From the NCBI RefSeq assembly GCF_014652915.1, contig NZ_BMZS01000014.1:62001-126000 (forward strand): 64,000 bases of DNA, written 5' to 3'. Below are positions 44,201 to 51,151 of this stretch, piece after piece (position 1 is the stretch's first letter; the number at the start of each line of letters is the position of its first letter). This stretch comes from Thalassobaculum fulvum (lineage in GTDB: Bacteria > Pseudomonadota > Alphaproteobacteria > Thalassobaculales > Thalassobaculaceae). The notes beneath the pieces are model-generated. The model did not search any database. It saw only the letters and a list, made by a program, of their open reading frames with translations, and was not told where the DNA came from. The position numbers and the translations under genes were made by a program.

Positions 44201-44956
44201 ATCCGGTTCCGCGACGTGGTCGCGCAGCCCCGCAAGATCATCTCGTCGCCGACCTGGTCGGGCCTGGAGTCGGAGAAGGTCTGCTACAACGCCGGCTACA
44301 CCAACGTCCACGAGCTGATCCCGTGGCGCACCCTGACCGGACGCCAGCAGCTCTACCAGGACCACCTGTGGATGCGGGCGTTCGGCGAGGGCTTCTGCGT
44401 CTACCGGCCGCCGATCGACACCAAGACCGTCGCCCCGATGCTGAAGGGCCGGTCGGACCGGCCACAGGTGGTGCTGAACTTCATCACCCCGCATCAGAAG
44501 TGGGGCATCCACTCGACCTACACCGACAACCTGCTGATGCTCACGCTGAACCGCGGCGGGCCGGTGGTGTGGCTGAGCGAGACCGACGCCGCCAAGGCCG
44601 GGATCCAGGACAACGACTGGGTCGAGGCCTACAACGCCAACGGCGCGCTCGTGGCCCGGGCGGTCGTCTCCCAGCGCATGAAGGAGGGCACCCTCTTCAT
44701 GTACCACGCCCAGGAGAAGATCGTGAACGTGCCGGGCTCGGAGATGACCGGCCAGCGCGGCGGCATCCACAACTCGGTGACCCGGGCGGTGCTGAAGCCG
44801 ACGCACATGATCGGCGGCTACGCCCAGCAATCCTACGGCTTCAACTACTACGGCACGGTCGGTGCCAACCGCGACGAGTTCGTGATCGTCCGCAAGATGG
44901 AAAAGGTCGACTGGCTCGACGGGCCGGCCGACCCGGCCATGGAGGCTGCAGAATGA
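41213..44956 (+). CDS. narG: Respiratory nitrate reductase alpha subunit NarG, 1247 aa
   Basis: This is the catalytic molybdenum (bis-MGD) subunit reducing nitrate to nitrite on the cytoplasmic side of the membrane. The FS0 iron-sulfur motif with its His ligand appears as HGANCTGSCSW followed by a later Cys (EPRGCSRGASYSWY). Length matches the family (about 1240-1250). There is no Tat signal, as expected for cytoplasmic NarG. AGGAGG precedes ATG 41213, and its stop overlaps the narH start (ATGA). The Asp ligand region and substrate funnel were not examined residue by residue. Confidence 0.97.
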   Translation: MSHLLDRLNFLSAAPRETFSDGHGITTGEDRRWEDGYRKRWQHDKIVRSTHGANCTGSCSWKIYVKGGIVTWETQQTDYPRTRPDLPNHEPRGCSRGASYSWYMYSGNRVKYPLVRSALLKQWREARVLRTPVAAWASIVEDPAKRRSYTARRGLGGFVRAGWDEVNEIIAAANAYTAKTWGPDRVIGFSPIPAMSMVSYAAGSRYLSLLGGVCMSFYDWYCDLPPSSPQTWGEQTDVPESADWYNSGFLILWGSNVPQTRTPDAHFYTEVRYKGAKSVVVSPDYSEAAKFSDMWLNPKQGTDAALAMAMGHVILREFHLDRQAAYFEDYCRRYTDMPNLVRLVKKDGHYVPERLVRASEFKGGLGQDKNPEWKTVAVDRASGEVVVPNGSVGFRWGDPGKWNLEAKEAGGRDVELELSLVEDDKHDDVVDVAFPYFGNREHEHFASTDHDSVLLRRVPAKAVKLADGEALVATVFDLFAANYGLDRGLGGENVAKSFDEDVPYTPAWAERITGVPAERIVTVAREFALNAEKTKGKSMVILGAGLNHWYHMDMNYRGIINLLVMCGCVGQSGGGWSHYVGQEKLRPQTGWLPLAFALDWNRPPRHMNSTSFFYAHTDQWRYETLEVSEILSPTAPEGPWDGTLIDYNIRAERMGWLPSAPQLETNPLTIAAAAKAAGKEVKDYVVDSLQDGSLRMSCEDPDGEKNWPRNLFVWRSNLLGSSGKGHEYFLKHLLGTSHGVLGKDLGEEGRQRSQEVEWHEEAPEGKLDLLVTLDFRMSTTCVYSDIVLPTATWYEKNDLNTSDMHPFIHPLSAAVDPVWESRTDWHIYKGIAKRFSEIAPEVLGVEKDVVLTPILHDTPGEIAQAMDVKDWKKAEVEAIPGRTMPQIAVVERDYPNLYKRFTALGPLMTSIGNGGKGISWNTEHEVELLGRLNGTVQEEGPTKGLPRIETDIDATEVILSLAPETNGEVAVKAWAALGKVTGREHTHLAVPKEDEKIRFRDVVAQPRKIISSPTWSGLESEKVCYNAGYTNVHELIPWRTLTGRQQLYQDHLWMRAFGEGFCVYRPPIDTKTVAPMLKGRSDRPQVVLNFITPHQKWGIHSTYTDNLLMLTLNRGGPVVWLSETDAAKAGIQDNDWVEAYNANGALVARAVVSQRMKEGTLFMYHAQEKIVNVPGSEMTGQRGGIHNSVTRAVLKPTHMIGGYAQQSYGFNYYGTVGANRDEFVIVRKMEKVDWLDGPADPAMEAAE

Positions 44957-46479
44957 AAATCCGCGCGCAAATCGGCATGGTGCTGAACCTCGACAAGTGC
45001 ATCGGGTGTCACACCTGCTCCGTCACCTGCAAGAACGTGTGGACCAACCGCGAGGGCATGGAATACGCGTGGTTCAACAACGTCGAGACCAAGCCCGGTA
45101 TCGGCTATCCCAAGGAGTGGGAGAACCAGAAGAAGTGGAACGGCGGCTGGGTCCGCAACAAGAACGGCAAGCTTCAGCCGAAGATGGGCTCGAAGTGGCG
45201 GGTGCTGGCGAAGATCTTCGCCAATCCCGACCTGCCGGAGATCGACGACTACTACGAGCCGTTCACCTTCGACTACGAACACCTGCAATCGGCCCCGGAC
45301 GCCAAGGCCTCGCCGACCGCGCGGCCGCGGTCGCTGATCACCGGCGAGCGCATGGAGAAGATCGAGTGGGGCCCGAACTGGGAGGAGATCCTCGGCGGCG
45401 AGTTCTCGAAGCGGTCCAAGGACGTCAACTTCGAGGGCGTCGAGAAGGAGATCTACGGCCAGTTCGAGAACACCTTCATGATGTACCTGCCGAGGCTGTG
45501 CGAGCACTGCCTCAACCCGACCTGCGTGGCCGCCTGCCCGTCCGGCGCGATCTACAAGCGCGAGGACGACGGCATCGTGCTGATCGACCAGGAGAAATGC
45601 CGCGGCTGGCGGATGTGCGTGTCGGGCTGCCCGTACAAGAAGATCTACTACAACTGGTCCAGCGGTAAGTCCGAGAAGTGCATCTTCTGCTACCCGCGCA
45701 TCGAGGCGGGCCAGCCGACGGTGTGCTCGGAGACCTGCGTCGGCCGCATCCGCTATCTCGGCGTGCTGCTGTACGACGCCGACCGGATCTCGGAGGCGGC
45801 GTCGGCCACCGACGAGCAGGACCTGTACGAGGCCCAGCTCTCGATCTTCCTGGATCCGGACGACCCGGCGGTGATCGAGCAGGCCCGCAAGGACGGGGTG
45901 CCCGAGGCGTGGCTGGAGGCCGCCAGGAACTCGCCGGTCTACCGGATGGCAATGGACTGGAAGGTGGCGTTCCCGCTGCACCCGGAATACCGCACCCTGC
46001 CGATGGTCTGGTACGTGCCGCCGCTCTCGCCGATCCAGTCGGCCGCCGAAGCCGGCAAGATCGGCGTCGACGGCGCCATGCCCGACGTCCGCAGCCTGCG
46101 GATCCCGCTGCGCTACCTCGCCAACCTGCTGACCGCGGGCAAGGAGGAGCCGGTGGCGCTCGCCCTCGAGCGGATGCTGGCGATGCGGGCCTACATGCGG
46201 GCCAAGACCATCGACGGCGTGATCGACGCCAAGGTGGCGGCCCAGGTCGGGCTCGAGCCGGCGCAGATCGAGGCGATGTACCACGTGATGGCGATCGCCA
46301 ACTACGAGGACCGGTTCGTCATCCCGACCTCGCATCGCGAGGTCAGCGAGGACGCCTACGACGTCCGCGGCTCCTGCGGCTTCAGCTTCGGCAACGGCTG
46401 CTCGGGCGGCTCCTCGGCCGGCAACCTGTTCGCCGGATCCAAGCGCAAGACCGTCACCACGCCGACGGAGGTGTTCTGA
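44953..46479 (+). CDS. narH: Nitrate reductase beta subunit NarH, 508 aa
   Basis: This is the electron-transfer subunit with four iron-sulfur clusters. Cys groups are CIGCHTCSVTC (about 16-26), CEHCLNPTCVAACP, CRGWRMCVSGCP and CIFCYPRIE...CSETCVGR. The Trp in CRGWRMC marks the usual [3Fe-4S] cluster site. ATG 44953 lies in the ATGA overlap with narG, and the stop overlaps narJ (TGATG). It passes electrons from NarI haems to NarG. Confidence 0.97.
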   Translation: MKIRAQIGMVLNLDKCIGCHTCSVTCKNVWTNREGMEYAWFNNVETKPGIGYPKEWENQKKWNGGWVRNKNGKLQPKMGSKWRVLAKIFANPDLPEIDDYYEPFTFDYEHLQSAPDAKASPTARPRSLITGERMEKIEWGPNWEEILGGEFSKRSKDVNFEGVEKEIYGQFENTFMMYLPRLCEHCLNPTCVAACPSGAIYKREDDGIVLIDQEKCRGWRMCVSGCPYKKIYYNWSSGKSEKCIFCYPRIEAGQPTVCSETCVGRIRYLGVLLYDADRISEAASATDEQDLYEAQLSIFLDPDDPAVIEQARKDGVPEAWLEAARNSPVYRMAMDWKVAFPLHPEYRTLPMVWYVPPLSPIQSAAEAGKIGVDGAMPDVRSLRIPLRYLANLLTAGKEEPVALALERMLAMRAYMRAKTIDGVIDAKVAAQVGLEPAQIEAMYHVMAIANYEDRFVIPTSHREVSEDAYDVRGSCGFSFGNGCSGGSSAGNLFAGSKRKTVTTPTEVF

Positions 46480-47204
46480 TGACCCGGACCTTCAAGGTGC
46501 TGTCGCTGCTGCTGTCGTACCCGACGCAGGAGCTGCAGGAGGCCGCCCCCGCGCTGCGCGAGGCGCTCGCCGGCGACGACCTGCTGACCGAGGCCCGGTA
46601 CCCCGGCCTGTACGCCCTGGTCGACCAGCTCGGCGAGCGCGACCTGTACGACCTGCAGGAACGCTACGTGCTTCTGTTCGACCGCACCCGGTCGCTGTCG
46701 CTGCACCTGTTCGAGCACGTGCACGGCGAGAGCCGGGATCGCGGCCAGGCGATGGTCGACCTGCAGACCATGTACGCCGAGCACGGAATGTTCGTGTCGG
46801 CCCGGGAACTGCCGGACTACCTGCCGCTGTTCCTGGAGTTCCTGGGCACCCGGCCGCTGGCCGACGCCCGGGAGCTGCTGGGCCAGCCGCTGCACGTGCT
46901 GACCGCGCTGCGCGAGCGGCTGGTCAAGCGCGGCAGCGACTATGCCCCGGTGTTCGCGGCGCTGGAGGCCCTGGCCGACGGCAAGGCCGAGCCGGAGCTG
47001 CTGGCCGAGGCGCGCGCCGTGCCCGACGACGACCCGACCGACCTGGCGGCGCTCGACCGGGCCTGGGAGGAAACCGCCGTCACCTTCGGCCCGGACACGG
47101 CGCCGGACACGCAGGGCGGCTGCCCGAAGGCCGAGTGGATGCTGCAACGCATGAACGACGCGTCGACCGGCGCCGGCTCGCCGGCCCGGCCGGGCGCGCA
47201 GTGA
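46479..47204 (+). CDS. narJ: Nitrate reductase assembly chaperone NarJ, 241 aa
   Basis: This is a cytoplasmic, all-helical TorD/NarJ-family chaperone that holds apo-NarGH for molybdenum-cofactor insertion. It contains the family patterns LSLLLSYPTQEL, ERYVLLFDRTRSLSLHLFEHVHGESRDRGQAM and ELPDYLPLFLEFL (each quoted in part). It is translationally coupled to narH (TGATG). The C-terminal tail is Gly/Pro-rich and probably flexible. It is not part of the final enzyme. Confidence 0.95.
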   Translation: MTRTFKVLSLLLSYPTQELQEAAPALREALAGDDLLTEARYPGLYALVDQLGERDLYDLQERYVLLFDRTRSLSLHLFEHVHGESRDRGQAMVDLQTMYAEHGMFVSARELPDYLPLFLEFLGTRPLADARELLGQPLHVLTALRERLVKRGSDYAPVFAALEALADGKAEPELLAEARAVPDDDPTDLAALDRAWEETAVTFGPDTAPDTQGGCPKAEWMLQRMNDASTGAGSPARPGAQ

Positions 47205-47217
47205 GGAGGACCGAGGC

Positions 47218-47925
47218 ATGGCCGACTATCTCAACACCGCCGTGTTCGGCATCTATCCCTACATCGCCCTGGTCGTGCTGGCCGTCGGCAGCATCATCCG
47301 GTACGACCGCGAGCCCTACACCTGGCGCTCCGGCTCCAGCCAGCTGCTGCGCCGGCGCCAGCTGGTGGTCGGCTCGGTGCTGTTCCACGTCGGCATCCTG
47401 ATCGTGTTCTTCGGCCACCTGGTGGGCCTGCTGACGCCGATCCAGGTGTTCGACGCGTTCGGCATCGGCCACGGCTTCAAGCAGGGCATGGCGATCGTGG
47501 TCGGCGGCGTCGCCGGGATCATTTGCCTGATCGGCGCCACCATGCTGCTGCACCGGCGGCTGGCCGACCCGCGGATCCGGGCGACGTCGACGTTCGGCGA
47601 CACCGCCATCCTGATGCTGCTGTACGCCCAGCTGGTGCTCGGCCTGGCGACCATCCCGGTCTCGCTCGGCCACATGGACGGCGAGGAGATGGTGAAGTTC
47701 ATGTCCTGGGCCCAGGGCATCTTCACCCTCGACCTCTCGGCGGCCGGCTACGTGCGCGACGTCAGCCCGGTGTTCAAGGCCCACCTGTTCCTCGGCCTGA
47801 CCATCTTCCTGGTGTTCCCGTTCACCCGGCTGGTGCACATGCTGAGCGCCCCGGTCCGCTATCTGTGGCGGCCCGGCTACCAGGTGGTGCGCAGCAAGCG
47901 CGCGCCGTTCGCCCAGGCCAAGTGA
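47218..47925 (+). CDS. narI: Nitrate reductase gamma subunit NarI, 235 aa
   Basis: This is the membrane di-haem b subunit oxidising quinol at the periplasmic side, with five hydrophobic helices. His residues in the helices (SVLFHVGILIVFFGHLVG near the N-terminal half, FKAHLFLGLTIFLVFPFTRLVHML at the end) are the expected haem ligands. A strong AGGAGG precedes ATG 47218. It completes the NarGHI complex encoded in canonical order. Confidence 0.96.
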   Translation: MADYLNTAVFGIYPYIALVVLAVGSIIRYDREPYTWRSGSSQLLRRRQLVVGSVLFHVGILIVFFGHLVGLLTPIQVFDAFGIGHGFKQGMAIVVGGVAGIICLIGATMLLHRRLADPRIRATSTFGDTAILMLLYAQLVLGLATIPVSLGHMDGEEMVKFMSWAQGIFTLDLSAAGYVRDVSPVFKAHLFLGLTIFLVFPFTRLVHMLSAPVRYLWRPGYQVVRSKRAPFAQAK

Positions 47926-47932
47926 GGCAGCC

Positions 47933-48733
47933 ATGAACCCGCAACCGAGCGTGAACGGCGTCGCAATCCCCGAAGCGGCGATCGCCGCCGAGATGCAGAA
48001 CCACCCGGCCGCGTCCCCGGACGCGGCCTGGGCGGAGGCGGCACGGGCCCTGGCGGTCCGCGAGATGCTGCTGCAGGAGGCCCGGCGCCAGGGCCTGGAG
48101 ACCGCGGAGCCGGCCGACGACGACGACCGGCGCCTGACCGCCGAGGATGCGCTGATCGACCGGCTGCTGGAGACGGCGATCGACATCCCCGAGGCCGACG
48201 AGGAGAGCTGCCGGCGATACTATGAGAACAACCTTCGCCGGTTCCGCTCGCCCGACCTGTTCGAGGCGTCGCACATCCTGCTGTCGGCCGCGCCCGAGCA
48301 GCGCTTCGCCTACGAGGACGCGGTCCGCGACGCCGAGGTGCTGATCGCCATGCTGCAGCAGCGCCCGGAGGCGTTCGCCGACCTGGCGAAGGCCCGCTCG
48401 GCCTGCCCGTCCGCCGCGGTCGGCGGCAGCCTCGGCCAGATCGGCCGCGGCCAGACGGTCCCGGAGTTCGAGACCTTCCTGTTCGCCCTGGAGCCGGGCC
48501 AGCTCTGCCCGGTGCCGGTCAAGACCCGGTACGGCGTGCACGTGCTACGGCTGGACCGACGGATCGACGGCCGGCAGCTGCCGTTCGAGGCGGTGCGCGA
48601 CCGGGTCGCCGACTACCTGCGGACCGCCTGCTGGCAGCGCGCGGTCTCGCAGTACCTGACCATCCTGGCCGGCGAGACCACGGTCGAGGGCATCGACCTG
48701 GTCGGCCCGGACGGCCCGCTGCGGACGCAGTAG
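47933..48733 (+). CDS. Parvulin-type peptidyl-prolyl isomerase, 266 aa
   Basis: This is a rotamase of the PpiC/SurA/NifM-like parvulin family, with the PPIase domain at about 100-200 (FEASHILLSAAPEQ, SACPSAAVGGSLGQIGRGQTVPEFE, TRYGVHVLRLDRR). No signal peptide is evident, so it is cytoplasmic, unlike SurA. It follows narI by 7 bases and is probably the last gene of the nar operon. Parvulin genes at this position are common in nitrate reductase operons and probably aid NarGH maturation. Confidence 0.9.
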   Translation: MNPQPSVNGVAIPEAAIAAEMQNHPAASPDAAWAEAARALAVREMLLQEARRQGLETAEPADDDDRRLTAEDALIDRLLETAIDIPEADEESCRRYYENNLRRFRSPDLFEASHILLSAAPEQRFAYEDAVRDAEVLIAMLQQRPEAFADLAKARSACPSAAVGGSLGQIGRGQTVPEFETFLFALEPGQLCPVPVKTRYGVHVLRLDRRIDGRQLPFEAVRDRVADYLRTACWQRAVSQYLTILAGETTVEGIDLVGPDGPLRTQ

Positions 48734-48735
48734 AG

Positions 48736-48750
48736 GCCGGCTACGCCGGC
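48736..48750 (+). terminator. Short hairpin after the nar operon
   Basis: GCCGGCTACGCCGGC can form a 6-base-pair stem with a 3-base loop right after the parvulin stop. There is no T-run. The 14-base sequence CTACGCCGGCAGGC is repeated directly at 48741-48754 and 48760-48773, the second copy covering the stop codon of the convergent hydrolase. Terminator function is uncertain. Confidence 0.4.
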
Positions 48751-48759
48751 AGGCGCCCC

Positions 48760-49533
48760 CTACGCCGGCAGGCAGGCCGCCCAGCCGGCAATCGCATCGG
48801 CCACCGCCTCCGGCTTCTCGGCCGGCAGCGCATGGCTGGCTCCCGCGATCACCTGCACCGTCAGGCGATCGCCGAACTCGGCCCGCAGTTCGTCGCGCGA
48901 TTCCGGCGGCCGGAACGGATCGGCGTCGGCCTGCAGGTCGAGGACGGGGACGGAGCCGGCGGTACGCCAGCTCCCGCCGCTCCGTCCCCGGGCCGCCCGC
49001 TGGCTGGCCGTGACCTCGGCGTGCCAGCCCTCGAGCCACGGCCGCGGGTCGCTGCCCTCGGCGAAGAACGCCAGCCGCAGCCCGGCCAGCCGCCGCTCCT
49101 CGGGCGCTTCCGGATCGGCGATCATGTCGATGGTGGCGCTCAGCTCCTTCGGCATGCTGCGGGCACCGGCCGCCACCAGCACCACGCCGCGCACCAGGTC
49201 CGGATGGTCGGACGCGACGGTGCGGGCGATCCAGTTGCCGTAGGCGTGACCGGCGACGATCGCCGGGCCGCCGCCCTCGGCCCGGATCACCGCCGCGAAG
49301 TCGCCGGCGAAGTCGTGGAACGACACCCCGTCCATCGGCCCGGTGCTGCCGCCGATCCCGCGCGGCTCCGGCCTGAGCACGCGGAATCCCCGCCCGGCGA
49401 GACCGACGGCGAGCGGCCCGAACTCCTCGGTGCCGCGGCCGGTCGAGGCGATCACAATGACCAACGGCCCCTCGCCCTCGGCGCGGTACACGATGGTAGC
49501 GTCCCCGTTGCGCACCGATCTCGGCTCGTCCAT
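48760..49533 (-). CDS. Alpha/beta hydrolase-fold protein with Ala at the nucleophile position, 257 aa
   Basis: The fold is clear: the oxyanion strand VIVIASTGRG, RVLRPEPRGIGGS, the elbow GHAYG (95-99), LDLQADADPFRPPE and the C-terminal GASHALPAEKP with the catalytic-type His. The nucleophile position of the elbow, normally Ser, Asp or Cys, is Ala97. The protein therefore cannot use the usual covalent mechanism and may be a non-hydrolytic lyase or binding protein. ATG 49531-49533 has AAGGGCAGGG upstream, so the longer upstream frame is not used. It is divergent from the nitronate monooxygenase-like gene. Confidence 0.85.
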   Translation of the reverse strand: MDEPRSVRNGDATIVYRAEGEGPLVIVIASTGRGTEEFGPLAVGLAGRGFRVLRPEPRGIGGSTGPMDGVSFHDFAGDFAAVIRAEGGGPAIVAGHAYGNWIARTVASDHPDLVRGVVLVAAGARSMPKELSATIDMIADPEAPEERRLAGLRLAFFAEGSDPRPWLEGWHAEVTASQRAARGRSGGSWRTAGSVPVLDLQADADPFRPPESRDELRAEFGDRLTVQVIAGASHALPAEKPEAVADAIAGWAACLPA

Positions 49534-49655
49534 TGCCCTGCCCTTCCGACGCCGGGCCGCCCATTCGCGAAGCGGCGTTTCAAAATCTGGTTCGCTGGCC
49601 CGTCGCGGATGGTACGATCCGCCGCCGCGACGAACCAAGGCCGAGGAAACTTCGC

Positions 49656-50660
49656 ATGAGCCTGCCGCCCCTGCTCCAGAACCTGCGCCTCCCGGTGATC
49701 GGGTCGCCGCTGTTCATCGTCTCGAACCCCGACCTGGTGATCGCGCAGTGCAAGGCCGGCATCGTCGGCTCGTTCCCGGCCCTGAACGCCCGCGAGAAGG
49801 ACGGCGAGCCGATCGAGCTTGAGCGCTGGCTGCAGCGCATCACCGAGGCGCTCGACCGCCACAACCAGGCCAACCCGGACCGGCCGGCGGCGCCGTTCGC
49901 GGTCAACCAGATCGTCCACCGCACCAACGTCCGGCTGGAGCGCGACATCGAGATCTGCGCGCGCTGGAAGGTGCCGGTGTGGATCACCTCGCTCGGCGCC
50001 CGGGTCGAGGTCAACGAGGCCGCGCACTCGTGCGGCGGTGTCGTGCTGCACGACGTCATCAACAACCGGTTCGCCCACAAGGCCATCGAGAAGGGCGCCG
50101 ACGGGCTGATCGCGGTGGCGGCCGGGGCCGGCGGCCATGCCGGCGCGCTGTCGCCGTTCGCGCTGATCCAGGAGATCCGCAGCTGGTTCGACGGCCCGCT
50201 GGCGCTGTCCGGCGCGATCGCCTGCGGCGACTCGATCCTGGCCGCCCAGGCCGCCGGCGCCGACCTCGCCTATATCGGCTCGGCCTTCATCGCCACCGAG
50301 GAGGCCAACGCCGTCGAGGGCTACAAGCGGATGATCGTCGAGTGCGGGGCCGACGACATCGTCTACACTAACCTGTTCACCGGCGTGCTCGGCAACTACC
50401 TGAAGCCGTCGGTCGCCGCCCAGGGCATGGACCCGGACAACCTGCCGACCAGCGACGCCTCGGCCATGAGCTTCGCCAGCGGCTCGTCGAAGCCGAAGAG
50501 TTGGAAGGAGATCTGGGGCTCCGGCCAGGGCATCGGCGCGATCAAGGACGTGCTGCCGGCGGCCGCCCTGATCGACCGGCTGGACCGCGAGTACCGGGCC
50601 GCCCAGAAGCGCCTCGCCGACACCCTGGCCCGCGCGCGGCCGGCGGTGGCGGCGGAATAG
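49656..50660 (+). CDS. Nitronate monooxygenase-like FMN enzyme, 334 aa
   Basis: This is a TIM-barrel flavoprotein of the 2-nitropropane dioxygenase/nitronate monooxygenase family. The family landmarks SPLFIVSNPDLVIAQCKAGIVGSFPALN (quoted in part), the glycine-rich AGAGGHAG before the active-site His, and ADLAYIGSAFIATEEA are present. It should oxidise alkyl nitronates to carbonyl compounds and nitrite. ATG 49656 has GAGG upstream, so the 123-base longer frame is not used. Its divergent partner is the alpha/beta hydrolase-fold gene. A link to nitrate metabolism next door is possible but not shown. Confidence 0.9.
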   Translation: MSLPPLLQNLRLPVIGSPLFIVSNPDLVIAQCKAGIVGSFPALNAREKDGEPIELERWLQRITEALDRHNQANPDRPAAPFAVNQIVHRTNVRLERDIEICARWKVPVWITSLGARVEVNEAAHSCGGVVLHDVINNRFAHKAIEKGADGLIAVAAGAGGHAGALSPFALIQEIRSWFDGPLALSGAIACGDSILAAQAAGADLAYIGSAFIATEEANAVEGYKRMIVECGADDIVYTNLFTGVLGNYLKPSVAAQGMDPDNLPTSDASAMSFASGSSKPKSWKEIWGSGQGIGAIKDVLPAAALIDRLDREYRAAQKRLADTLARARPAVAAE

Positions 50661-50690
50661 CGGAACCGGGCCTGCCCCTCCCATAGCGGG

Positions 50691-50720
50691 TTCGACAGCG
50701 GGACAGCGTCTCGCTATAAC
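50691..50720 (+). promoter_or_regulatory. Probable sigma-70 promoter of the XRE gene
   Basis: TTCGAC (50691-50696) and TATAAC (50715-50720) are separated by 18 bases. The -10 element overlaps the palindrome that begins at 50715, which fits repression by the encoded regulator. Confidence 0.55.
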
Positions 50721-50733
50721 ACTAAGTGTGATA
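50715..50733. promoter_or_regulatory. Palindromic operator of the XRE regulator
   Basis: TATAACACTAAGTGTGATA is a palindrome matching at 8 of 9 pairs around a central A (core ACACT-A-AGTGT). It covers the probable -10 element 62 bases before the XRE start. HigA-type antitoxins typically autoregulate through such sites. Confidence 0.7.
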
Positions 50734-50794
50734 GTCGAGCCCGGATGCGCGCCCGAGCCCATCCGTGAACCGCGCGATCTCGGAGTGAATTGCG

Positions 50795-51112
50795 ATGCCT
50801 GAGCGCTACCGCAGCGCCACCCTCGCCGCCGTGCACGAGACCGCCCTCGGGCTCGCCGATGCCGGCGTCGTCGACAAGCGGACCATGAGGGAATTCGACG
50901 CCCTGTGCCTGACGCCGGTCCAGGACCTGTCGGCCAACGACATCCGCGCCATCCGATTGCGCGAGGGTGCGAGCCAAGCGGTGTTCGCGCGCTACCTCAA
51001 TGTGACGACCGGCCTCGTCAGCCAGTGGGAGCGCGGCGAGAAGCGCCCGCGCGGGGCGTCCCTGAAGCTGCTGACGCTGGTCGCAAAAAAGGGGCTGCAG
51101 GCAGTCGCTTGA
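50795..51112 (+). CDS. XRE/HigA-type helix-turn-helix regulator, 105 aa
   Basis: The C-terminal half is an HTH of the Xre/HigA2-like antitoxin type (LREGASQAVFARYLNVTTG, LVSQWERGEKRPRGASLKLL). The N-terminal half (about 1-45) is the charged segment typical of antitoxins encoded behind RelE/HigB-like toxins. No toxin gene, or remnant of one, is visible in the 134 bases upstream or in the flanks, so it appears to be an orphan. Its last codons (KKGLQAVA) are written over a perfect minus-strand terminator hairpin. GGAG lies before ATG 50795. It is convergent with the molybdenum hydroxylase operon. Confidence 0.85.
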   Translation: MPERYRSATLAAVHETALGLADAGVVDKRTMREFDALCLTPVQDLSANDIRAIRLREGASQAVFARYLNVTTGLVSQWERGEKRPRGASLKLLTLVAKKGLQAVA

Positions 51113-51125
51113 CGCCTGCAGCCCC
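51085..51125 (-). terminator. Intrinsic terminator of the molybdenum hydroxylase operon
   Basis: Read on the minus strand, a perfect 12-base-pair stem GGGGCTGCAGGC / GCCTGCAGCCCC with an 11-base loop is followed by TTTTTT (plus-strand A-run 51085-51090). It is 27 bases beyond the stop of the large-subunit gene. Part of it lies inside the 3' end of the convergent XRE gene. Confidence 0.93.
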
Positions 51126-51151
51126 GTTCGCTCCGTACGCCGTCTAGGGCG

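Noticed and set aside
41093-44830. Long minus-strand frame opposite narG
   Set aside because: It is antisense to a full-length NarG with its iron-sulfur motif. It has no domain or ribosome-binding site.
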